Of a DNA stretch of 29,057 nucleotides, positions 1-6,845 are shown piece after piece. Below the pieces are notes generated by a model. That model worked only from the letters and a program-made list of their open reading frames with translations. It was not told where the DNA came from and ran no database searches. The DNA is from CAYXRS01 sp964636485 (GTDB lineage Bacteria > Gemmatimonadota > Gemmatimonadetes > Gemmatimonadales > Gemmatimonadaceae), in the NCBI GenBank assembly GCA_964636485.1, contig CAZWSO010000013.1, positions 1 to 29,057 of the forward strand, given 5' to 3'. Made by a program: the position numbers and the translations under genes. Positions within the stretch are counted from its first letter, which is position 1; every line of letters begins with the position of its first letter.

Positions 1-66
1 GACTGGGTCACGGCGGCAGTAGACGACTGGGTCACGGCGCCAGTAGAGACCGGGTCACGGCGGCAT
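1..66. repeat. 24-bp tandem repeat, about 2.7 copies, at the 3' end of the S9 peptidase gene
   Basis: Three consecutive near-identical units begin at about 1, 25 and 48. Each contains the core GGGTCACGGCG; copies 1 and 2 differ at only two of 24 positions, and the third copy is one base out of step and runs into the coding sequence. On the minus strand the core carries TGA, so every unit contains the stop codon of the peptidase gene. The array looks like a tandem duplication of the gene's own terminal segment that extends away from the gene. It may continue beyond the left window edge. No function is evident. Confidence 0.8.
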
Positions 67-2334
67 ACGATCGGGGCTCTCCCGAGGTCCCGGCCTCTCG
101 TCCCCGCCGCCAAGGTGCCGCTCCAGAAACTCCACCACTTTGCCGTAGGCGTACCGTACCTGCCTGGAGCCCTCCTGTGTCCAGGCATGCTGCGCGTCGG
201 GCAGGACGACCACGTCCACGTTCTTCTCCATGAGAATGAGGTGATGCAGGAGCGTCATCGAATCCCTGAAGAGCACGATCCAGTCGCGCATACCGTGAAG
301 GATCAGGAGGCGATCCTGCAGCCCGCTGGCAAACGTGATCGCGGACGCACTGTCGTACGCGGCAGGGCGTCGCACCGGTGATTCCATGACACGCATCTCT
401 CCGGTGAGCGCATGGCGCACATTCGTGGCGGGCGCAGCGGCGACTCCGGCTCGGTAAACGCCAGGTTTCCGAAAAAGCGACATCGCGGTCATGAGCCCGC
501 CGTAGCTGGAACCCCAGATCCCAACGCGACTCGTATCCACATAGCCGAGCGTGGCAAGGTATTGCACGCCGCTGTGAAGGTCGTCTACATCTATCCCGCC
601 GTAGTCGAGCCGGATACGGCGGCGGTAGGCGCGCCCATGTCCCGCGCTCCCTCGGACATCCACCTGCAGTATTACGAAGCCCTGCTGCGCCAGGTATTGG
701 TCCACTCCCCAATTGGGGTGCGCCGTTCTGCCACCCCACTGGTTGAGCACGGTGTTGCTGTAGGTCGATCCCAGTATCGCGGGGTAACGGCCCGCCGGAT
801 CGAATCGAGGTGGAAGAATCACGCGTCCGTGCAGCTGCACGCCGTCCGCGTGGCTGGGGAACGTGACGTATCGTGCTCCAGCCCAGTGGTACTCGTCGAA
901 TTCATCAAGCGGTGAGTGCGTCACCCGGGTTTCACGTTCCCTTCCGTGCTCTCCATCCAGTTTGGTAATGTACAGATCGGGAGGCGCATCATCGCTCGAA
1001 AAGCGCACCGCCGCACGCCCTCCATCCGGAGAGTAGACTGGTAAATGGTTGCCGGGGCGCTGGCTCACTTGCGCAACCGAGCCACCTCGCAGCGCCACAC
1101 GATAGATGTGTCGCTCCTCCGGCCGCCCGCGATTGCCAACCAGGAAGATCGAGCGCGCCGCCTCCGAAACGTGGAAAGAGAAGACCGCCCAGTCGCCGGA
1201 AGTGATTCGCGCCGGACGCCCGCCAGTGATCGGCACGTAATAGATATGATAGTCCTCGTCGCGATCGGAAAGGAAGTAGATCCCTTTGCCGTCGGGGGCC
1301 CACTCCACCTGCCACTGCGCCGTGACATTCAGGGTGTCGACCTCGCGATAGAGCAAGCGCGACGCTCCGCTCCTTGCGTCGATCAGAAGGATACGCCGGT
1401 CGTTCACGAAGAGATCGCTCCGATCCACAACCAGAGTGCGGGAATCCGGCGACCATTCCAGACCGAAGATGAGATCGCCGGAGTCACCCTCGAGCTCCAC
1501 CCAGCGTGTCTCGTCCGAACTCACATCCACTAGGCCGAGCCTGCGGGTACCGGCCTCCTCGCCCGGATAAGGACGCGCCACCTGCACGAGGGTCGGTTCC
1601 TCGGTCAGGTAATCCGGGATGCCGCGCATCGGTACCTGGCTGCGGTCCACCTCGGTGATCGCCAGCATTCGTGAGTCCGGCGACCAGCGCACGGACTGCA
1701 CGGCTGCTCGATCCGTGGGCGCAGAGCCGATGGGACGGCTGGTGATGGAGTCGCTCCGAAGCTCACCCACCCACAACCGGCCGCCGCGAAGAAAGGACAG
1801 CAGCCGGCCGTCGGGAGAGAAGCTGAGCTGCCCCATGGCGCCGCGCTCCGCCATCAGCCGTACGGCCCCTTCACGCGGCCTGATCGCGTACGGCTCTCCC
1901 TCGAAGATGAAGAGCAGACGCTCGCCGTCGGGATGCCAGATGAGCGCCGTCACTCCCGGGTGGCGCTCGGCGTGAATCTCGCGCTCGATAGCGGCGATGT
2001 CGCCGCCTGGATCCTCGGGAATGGCCGGCCGGGGAAGGTGCGTCAGTCGGCGCGGACGCGCCCCTTCGCCGTCCACCAACCATACGTCGCGGAACTCCTG
2101 GCCTTCGTCATTCCAGAGAAACGCGAGGCGCGAACCGTCTGAAGACCAGACGTACGCGGATGGTGCCGTCCCGATAAGTCGCGGATACGAATAGAGCCGC
2201 TCTATGGTGTGCCGGCGTACCCCTTCGGCTCGCGCCGCTACCTGATCCTGCGCGGCAGTTGCTGACGCGCCCGCCACGAGCAGTGTGACGACACCGGCAG
2301 ATATGAACAGCCTGCGCTCAGCGCGATGACGCAT
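55..2334 (-). CDS. Secreted S9 family peptidase (prolyl oligopeptidase / DPP-IV type)
   Basis: A serine peptidase of 759 residues that probably cleaves peptides in the periplasm. An N-terminal signal peptide with Arg residues, a hydrophobic stretch and an ATAAQ-like cleavage region is followed by a long beta-propeller region with recurring W(S/A)PD(G/S) blade motifs (residues about 60-450). A C-terminal alpha/beta hydrolase domain follows. Its catalytic residues are visible: Ser610 in GSSYGG, Asp684 in GMRDW and His716 in DAQHAW. The start at 2334 was chosen because it gives a clean signal peptide and has a GGTGGG ribosome-site-like sequence just upstream; an in-frame ATG at 2430 would add 32 unlikely residues. 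The start lies 17 nt inside the upstream beta-helix gene, which suggests co-transcription and translational coupling. Family assignment is firm; substrate and endo- versus dipeptidyl specificity are unknown. Confidence 0.93.
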   Translation of the reverse strand: MRHRAERRLFISAGVVTLLVAGASATAAQDQVAARAEGVRRHTIERLYSYPRLIGTAPSAYVWSSDGSRLAFLWNDEGQEFRDVWLVDGEGARPRRLTHLPRPAIPEDPGGDIAAIEREIHAERHPGVTALIWHPDGERLLFIFEGEPYAIRPREGAVRLMAERGAMGQLSFSPDGRLLSFLRGGRLWVGELRSDSITSRPIGSAPTDRAAVQSVRWSPDSRMLAITEVDRSQVPMRGIPDYLTEEPTLVQVARPYPGEEAGTRRLGLVDVSSDETRWVELEGDSGDLIFGLEWSPDSRTLVVDRSDLFVNDRRILLIDARSGASRLLYREVDTLNVTAQWQVEWAPDGKGIYFLSDRDEDYHIYYVPITGGRPARITSGDWAVFSFHVSEAARSIFLVGNRGRPEERHIYRVALRGGSVAQVSQRPGNHLPVYSPDGGRAAVRFSSDDAPPDLYITKLDGEHGRERETRVTHSPLDEFDEYHWAGARYVTFPSHADGVQLHGRVILPPRFDPAGRYPAILGSTYSNTVLNQWGGRTAHPNWGVDQYLAQQGFVILQVDVRGSAGHGRAYRRRIRLDYGGIDVDDLHSGVQYLATLGYVDTSRVGIWGSSYGGLMTAMSLFRKPGVYRAGVAAAPATNVRHALTGEMRVMESPVRRPAAYDSASAITFASGLQDRLLILHGMRDWIVLFRDSMTLLHHLILMEKNVDVVVLPDAQHAWTQEGSRQVRYAYGKVVEFLERHLGGGDERPGPRESPDRMPP

Positions 2335-3667
2335 CGACCCACCAGAACCGGCGAAAGAAGAAAGACTCGCGCAACGCCGGTCTCTGCTCCAGACGCGACA
2401 TGAGCTCCGCTGCTCCGCGCCGAAGAGCATCGCGGCTCACCTCCGCATCGAGCGGCGCATCGCCTGGCTGGCGGACATCGTGAATAAGATTGTCGCGCAT
2501 GGTGAAACCAGACGGTACGGCAGCGCGGGCGATCGGGCGCTGCGTGCAGTACGGCTCGCCGGAGTCATAGCGGGGATTCTGCGTGGTGCGCACCAGTACG
2601 TTGCCGATGAAGGTACCCGGATCGTCCCCGACGCGGTCGCGAGAGATCATGGCACCACACGCTCCAGTCTCGAACACGACATTGTCCTCGAAGCGCCCCG
2701 ATGGCATTCCCTCCCCTGCCGCCCAATACGCCAGTCCCCAGGTGAGAATGTCCTCGACGATGTTTTCCCGGACCTCGGCCCGCGCATCCACAAAGACGCC
2801 GATTCCCTTCCAGTAGCGTCGCACCAGATTTCCTTCCACTAATGCATGTGCATCCCACGTGAGCCCGATCCCCACACCGCGTCCACCCCCCACGCGGGCA
2901 CCCGATGCCTTGTCCACTCCGTCCACCACATTGTCCCAGATCGTCGCCCGAGCGCCGCGATACAACGCGATCCCGTCCCAGGAGTTGCGCTCGATCCGGC
3001 ACGACCGGACGGTAATATCTGCGTTCTCGCGACCAGCGACACCGGCGATCCCCACCACTGTCTTCGTGACCGTCACCGAGTCACCGATGTTGTCGCGCAA
3101 AACACAGTTGGCAAGGGTGACAGCGCCGTTGCGGACCACCACCGCAGCGCTGGTGGCCCGTCCATCGTCGTCACGCTGTCCCGATGTCACGGTGACACGC
3201 TCGAGCACGCACCCATCACAACCGTCGAAGAGAACGCCATACCCGGCGTTCGTGTGGATGATCGTCTGGTCAGGATCAGCGCCGGTCAGGCGAATGCCGC
3301 GGCCGGACAGACGGATACCGAAGGAGGCGGGCACCGCGGTATTCGCCTCCTCGCAGTTGCCACAAGAGGAGTCCGTGAATGCCGTAGGGGCGAGCAGATG
3401 GTGTCCGGGCCCGAGCACGAGCCGGGCCGGGCCTCGCACGTCACCCAGGGCGCGCTGCAGGTTACCGGGCTGAACAGGCAATCCCGGCGGTGGCGGCGTC
3501 CCCACTGGGAGGTCGGCGGCGACATCGATGAGGGCCTCCGCGTCGCCATCGGTTGCGCTGATCACCGCGTCCGCGTGGCCGGGTGTTGCGGATGGTGCCG
3601 TGGCTCTGGGCGGCCCGCACGCCGCGACGAGCGCAACGAGCAGCATGAAGGGGGCTCGATGATTCAT
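2318..3667 (-). CDS. Lipoprotein with a right-handed parallel beta-helix domain
   Basis: A 449-residue protein starting with a short charged n-region and a hydrophobic segment ending in the lipobox VAAC, so it is predicted to be lipidated at Cys17 and membrane-anchored. Residues about 110-390 show the repetitive pattern of PbH1 beta-helix repeats: short strands separated by turns such as NGAVTLANCVLRDN, RSCRIERNSWDG and WDNVVDGV, with N-rich ladder positions. Such folds (NosD, pectate-lyase-like and surface carbohydrate-binding proteins) usually bind or cleave polysaccharide, but no catalytic signature was recognised. Six or more Cys residues lie in the helix region. The stop codon lies 17 nt inside the next gene, the S9 peptidase, so the two probably form one transcript. 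Specific function unknown. Confidence 0.85.
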   Translation of the reverse strand: MNHRAPFMLLVALVAACGPPRATAPSATPGHADAVISATDGDAEALIDVAADLPVGTPPPPGLPVQPGNLQRALGDVRGPARLVLGPGHHLLAPTAFTDSSCGNCEEANTAVPASFGIRLSGRGIRLTGADPDQTIIHTNAGYGVLFDGCDGCVLERVTVTSGQRDDDGRATSAAVVVRNGAVTLANCVLRDNIGDSVTVTKTVVGIAGVAGRENADITVRSCRIERNSWDGIALYRGARATIWDNVVDGVDKASGARVGGGRGVGIGLTWDAHALVEGNLVRRYWKGIGVFVDARAEVRENIVEDILTWGLAYWAAGEGMPSGRFEDNVVFETGACGAMISRDRVGDDPGTFIGNVLVRTTQNPRYDSGEPYCTQRPIARAAVPSGFTMRDNLIHDVRQPGDAPLDAEVSRDALRRGAAELMSRLEQRPALRESFFFRRFWWVDASSR

Positions 3668-4069
3668 TCCGCAAACATACCGGCCCGATCGGGAAGCGGG
3701 GAGACGCGGCGTGCGGCCGTTCCGTGGACATCAAGATGAGCCATCGTGCGCCGGGCGGCGCGCTCGGCCACGCGCTGCTTCGGATCATGGGCAGCGATCC
3801 TAACATCAGCTGGACGACGATCTCGCTCGGGTCAAGACCTACCTGGAGACTGGCAAGCCGGCTCGTGACGCGTGGGCCCGTGAGCACGCGACCACCCAGG
3901 CACGCGTTTGAGCCGAAGGTGCGGGCGAAGGGTGCGGCGGTGGCATCGCCGGTGCGCGAGCACACCGCCGCGCGCCACGTTCATCGCGCGAAACCGAATC
4001 CAGGGTCGCTCGTCACGATGATGTCCCAACCGGCATCGGCCTTGCATGGAGGCCACCTGCACGCCGGTC
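3668..4069. other. Intergenic region with a possible decayed coding segment
   Basis: About 400 nt between divergent genes with no convincing complete gene. On the plus strand, 3804-3911 reads as an uninterrupted segment with a natural amino-acid composition (DDDLARVKTYLETGKPARDA) and GC-biased third positions before a TGA. A stop codon lies immediately upstream and there is no start codon in that frame. On the minus strand, 3970-4110 also gives protein-like stretches split between two frames. This could be the remains of one or more small genes, or chance in GC-rich DNA. It should also hold the promoters of the flanking divergent genes, but I could not pick out convincing -35/-10 pairs. Confidence 0.35.
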
Positions 4070-5116
4070 ATGGCCACCGTCCGCCCGGGGGTTACCCTGT
4101 CGGTCAGCTCACGGATGGGGAGCCCCTTTGGCCTGCCTGCCGCAGTCGCGCTGCTCGTCGCGACGGCGGCTCCTGGCATGTCTCAGGACGTGCGCCGCAC
4201 CGCAGCAGCTCTCGCTTCGTCGCCGCGCGCCACCTACGCAATCGGCACGCCCGGCAAGTTCGCCGCTGTCGTTCCGGGTACGCTCATCCTGCGCGGGACC
4301 GAACCCCGGCAGGGCCAGCTCTACGTGGCGGACCGGTGGATGGTTTTTCGGCCGGACGGCACCGCAGGCGTGATACCGGTTCCAGTGATCGTCACGCATA
4401 CTGATGGGCGGCCGCCGGTGTGGGCCATGCGCGTCGTGGCCAGTCGGTCTGCAGCCAATACGGCCTTCGACATAACAGGCTGGGGGCGATTCGAGACGGC
4501 GCAACCGAAAGCGATCAGCCTGCTTCTTGGCGGACGATCCGCTCCGGAGATGCTGTTGGAGGAGCCGGGCGCACTCCTGCGCGACGGGGTCGCGCCGCAC
4601 GCCATCATTGAGGTCCTTGCCGCCAGCGGGTTCGCCGACACTCTCTATGCGATCGCGGGACGGCCACGCGCGCCAATCGGGCTGCTCTCCGAGGCTCATC
4701 GGCGAGCTGGCGACGCCGCGCTCTACTCGCCAGCCACAGACTCCATAGCGCTCGATCCGCACACCGCGCGCTCGATTGACGATCTGCGAGGTATGCTCGC
4801 GCACGAGGTCGGGCATCGCCTGCAGCGCACACGACCGACGCTGCTCGACGGAGTCTGGGCGACAGTGCCGGCGATCACTGACCCTGAGGTCTACGGCTTC
4901 GGTAATCGCGAGGAGCACCAGGCAGAAGCCGTTCGCTTCGCCGTGATATACCTGCAGATCACTGCATCTGCGGGTCGCGACCGAGAGGCCGATGTGCTGC
5001 TGCTTGATCTTTACGAATCGCTTATGCCGGGGACGGGCACCGTGGCGCGGCTGCTGTTGGGCGAGCCAGTGTTCTCGAGGCATCCCCTGCGCGATCGTCT
5101 GAAAGAGACGGACTAG
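4070..5116 (+). CDS. Exported HExxH putative zinc metallopeptidase
   Basis: The protein carries the zinc-peptidase motif HEVGH within the segment MLAHEVGHRLQ (residues about 245-249 from this start). It is followed about 40 residues later by EEHQAEAVRFA, where an acidic residue could be the third zinc ligand, a gluzincin-like layout. The N terminus has a hydrophobic signal segment (LPAAVALLVATAAPGMSQ), so the product is probably exported. The start is uncertain: ATGs at 4046, 4070 and 4115 are all possible. I chose 4070 because it puts two Arg residues before the hydrophobic core; none of the three has a good Shine-Dalgarno sequence. No close family was recognised. The gene stands alone, divergent from the beta-helix/S9 pair. 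The peptidase role is inferred from the motif only. Confidence 0.75.
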   Translation: MATVRPGVTLSVSSRMGSPFGLPAAVALLVATAAPGMSQDVRRTAAALASSPRATYAIGTPGKFAAVVPGTLILRGTEPRQGQLYVADRWMVFRPDGTAGVIPVPVIVTHTDGRPPVWAMRVVASRSAANTAFDITGWGRFETAQPKAISLLLGGRSAPEMLLEEPGALLRDGVAPHAIIEVLAASGFADTLYAIAGRPRAPIGLLSEAHRRAGDAALYSPATDSIALDPHTARSIDDLRGMLAHEVGHRLQRTRPTLLDGVWATVPAITDPEVYGFGNREEHQAEAVRFAVIYLQITASAGRDREADVLLLDLYESLMPGTGTVARLLLGEPVFSRHPLRDRLKETD

Positions 5117-5239
5117 AGGGACTCGTTCGGTTTCCGTCGGGCAGCCACGGGAGCCCCAACTCGTGGCCAGCGAACGTCCACAAACCAGCTTCAGAGCCCC
5201 TTCTCGACGCGGCGGCGTGTCCGTGGCATGTTTCTGGTT

Positions 5240-5263
5240 GGCAGCCCGCGAATAGCGGCTGCC
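5240..5263. other. Imperfect inverted repeat downstream of the metallopeptidase gene
   Basis: GGCAGCCCGC and GCGGCTGCC form a nine-pair stem with one bulged C and a five-base loop, 124 nt past the stop codon. No T-run follows, so it is not a standard intrinsic terminator. It may be a transcript-end structure for the metallopeptidase gene. The rest of 5117-5293 shows no gene. Confidence 0.4.
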
Positions 5264-5293
5264 CGGCTGGCCGCGACCACGGAGGCCGCGAGT

Positions 5294-5360
5294 GCACTTC
5301 TGGAAAACTAGATCGGCTTGTAGATCGCACTTCTGGAAACTAGATCGGCTTGTAGATCGC
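5294..5360. repeat. 33-bp tandem duplication covering the 3' end of the four-helix membrane protein gene
   Basis: Two adjacent copies (5294-5326 and 5327-5360) share GCACTTCTGG, then three or four A, then CTAGATCGGCTTGTAGATC; the only difference is one A in the A-run. On the minus strand the gene-proximal copy encodes the last residues AIYKPI and the TAG stop at 5340-5342. The distal copy repeats the same codons and stop beyond the gene end. This is a terminal duplication like the one at 1-66, affecting an unrelated gene. Confidence 0.85.
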
Positions 5361-5717
5361 CATGTAGGCGGCGAGACCGCCAAGAAGCGGAAGTGCCAGC
5401 AGCATTGGACGTGCGAGCGCCGGCCAGCGGTACGGAGCGAACGCGGCACCGACGAGAAGGGCCCAGATCACGAGCTTCGCCCACACCCACCCAGGGAATG
5501 CAGCGCCGTGCATCACACCCAGGCGCGCCAGCATGCCGAAGCCGGCGACAAGGATAAAAAGAGCACCGAGTCCGTGCAGCGCGGCGATCAATCCGCGCGC
5601 GGTATTGGTCGTCCGCGTTCCGCCGTTAGCGGCATGCAGGGCCATTCCTCCCAGCGCAGTGACCAACAACAGAATCCCGACGATGTGGAGGGTGTTGTAG
5701 AACTGGTACGAGAGCAT
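5340..5717 (-). CDS. Small integral membrane protein with four predicted helices
   Basis: A 125-residue, very hydrophobic protein with about four transmembrane segments: residues about 6-30 (FYNTLHIVGILLLVTALGG), 43-65, 73-95 and 103-122. Polar residues between helices 1 and 2 (NGGTRTTNTARG) form a short loop. The His in the first helix (TLHIVG) and a second in ALHGLG could be heme or metal ligands, as in some SirB- or CopD-like proteins, but this resemblance is weak and no family is claimed. The gene is divergent from the desaturase, separated by 90 nt. A stem-loop ends three nucleotides before its start codon and no Shine-Dalgarno sequence is visible. Its 3' end is tandemly duplicated. Confidence 0.75.
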   Translation of the reverse strand: MLSYQFYNTLHIVGILLLVTALGGMALHAANGGTRTTNTARGLIAALHGLGALFILVAGFGMLARLGVMHGAAFPGWVWAKLVIWALLVGAAFAPYRWPALARPMLLALPLLGGLAAYMAIYKPI

Positions 5718-5719
5718 GA

Positions 5720-5740
5720 AGGGTCTGGGAGAGAGACCCT
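5720..5740 (-). promoter_or_regulatory. Perfect stem-loop directly before the start codon of the membrane protein gene
   Basis: AGGGTCT and AGACCCT form a perfect 7-bp stem with a 7-nt loop. In the minus-strand transcript it ends only two nucleotides before ATG (5717), where a ribosome binding site would normally lie, and no purine-rich site is seen there. It may limit translation initiation, or the gene may be read from a leaderless transcript. The function is inferred; the inverted repeat itself is certain. Confidence 0.5.
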
Positions 5741-5807
5741 CGAAGATGAGCTGCAGGCAGGCCGGCCGGTAGTCCTCAGTCCGGTCATCCCCCTACGGAG
5801 CTACACA

Positions 5808-6845
5808 ATGCACGAGCCCGACAACGACTGGCGCGCCATTATCGCGCGTTATCAGCAACCAGATACAAGGCGCGCGATCAGCGAGCTCGCCATTACTCTC
5901 GGTCTTCTGGTGCTCACCTTGGGGGCGAGTTTCGCAGCACTCTCGGTTTCCGTCATTCTCACCTTCGTGCTGCTTTTTCCAGCCGCCGGTCTCCTGATCC
6001 GCACGTTCATCATCATGCACGACTGCGCGCACGGCTCCTTTCTCCCATCGCGGCGCTGGACGGAAGTGGTCGGATTCATCACGGGCGTGCTGACTTTCAC
6101 GCCTTTCAGCCGATGGCGCCGCGACCACTCACTGCACCACGCGTCCGCGGGAGATCTCGACCGCCGCGGCCATGGCGACGTTGCCACGCTGACGGTGCGG
6201 GAGTATAAGGCACTGCCGCGGGGAGCGAGATTCCGGTACCGCCTCTTCAGGCACCCGGCGGTGCTGCTCCTGCTCGGCCCGCTGCAACTCATGATCGGTC
6301 AGCGGATTCCGCCGCGGGGCGCGGCGACGAGACAACAGATTACCAGCGTCTGGACGACCAACGCGGCCATCGCCGTGCTAGTCGGCGTCCTGTTCGCGCT
6401 CGACCCGAAGTTATTGTTGCTCGTCTACCTGCCGGCGCTCTATCTGGCGGGCATGGCTGGCGTGACACTGTTCTATCTCCAGCATCAGTTCGAGGGTACG
6501 TACTGGGAGGAGCACGCCAACTGGGACTACGCCACCGCGGCGGTTCGGGGCAGCTCGTACCTGCGACTTCCAGGCGTGCTCCAGTGGTTTACGGGAAGCA
6601 TCGGCCTGCACCACGTGCATCACCTTGGGCCGCGCATTCCACACTACAACCTGCAGCGCTGCCACGACGAGAACGAGTTTCTCCACGAGGCTACGGTGGT
6701 CACCCCGGCACAGACGATCCGAGCCATGCGCCTCGCCCTGTGGGACGAGGAGCAGAAACAGCTCGTCAGCTTCGCCGGGCTGGAGACCGCGCGGGGATCA
6801 GACTCCAGACCAGCCGAGGCGATCGGAAACCTACTTCCGAGGTGA
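5808..6845 (+). CDS. Membrane-bound fatty acid desaturase
   Basis: A 345-residue integral membrane di-iron desaturase that introduces double bonds into fatty acyl chains. All three histidine boxes are present: HDCAH (71-75), HSLHH (107-111) and HHVHH (268-272), with a QHQFE motif at 225-229 typical of the DesA-type delta-12/omega-6 branch. Hydrophobic segments occur at about 27-68, 149-163, 184-197 and 201-223. The start at 5808 is preceded by ACGGAG at suitable spacing; upstream in-frame residues are antisense to the neighbouring membrane protein gene and are not credible. Regiospecificity cannot be read from sequence. The last 15 nt overlap the end of the convergent M3 peptidase gene. Probable role: membrane fluidity adjustment. 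Confidence 0.93.
   Translation: MHEPDNDWRAIIARYQQPDTRRAISELAITLGLLVLTLGASFAALSVSVILTFVLLFPAAGLLIRTFIIMHDCAHGSFLPSRRWTEVVGFITGVLTFTPFSRWRRDHSLHHASAGDLDRRGHGDVATLTVREYKALPRGARFRYRLFRHPAVLLLLGPLQLMIGQRIPPRGAATRQQITSVWTTNAAIAVLVGVLFALDPKLLLLVYLPALYLAGMAGVTLFYLQHQFEGTYWEEHANWDYATAAVRGSSYLRLPGVLQWFTGSIGLHHVHHLGPRIPHYNLQRCHDENEFLHEATVVTPAQTIRAMRLALWDEEQKQLVSFAGLETARGSDSRPAEAIGNLLPR

Noticed and set aside
5240..5263. Intrinsic terminator after the metallopeptidase gene
   Set aside because: The stem is good but there is no T-run on either side, so it is listed only as an inverted repeat.
4109..5449. Minus-strand open frame of 446 codons across the metallopeptidase gene and the spacer
   Set aside because: It is antisense to the HEVGH peptidase gene, has an Arg/Cys-rich composition and crosses the tandem repeat; no domain is recognisable.
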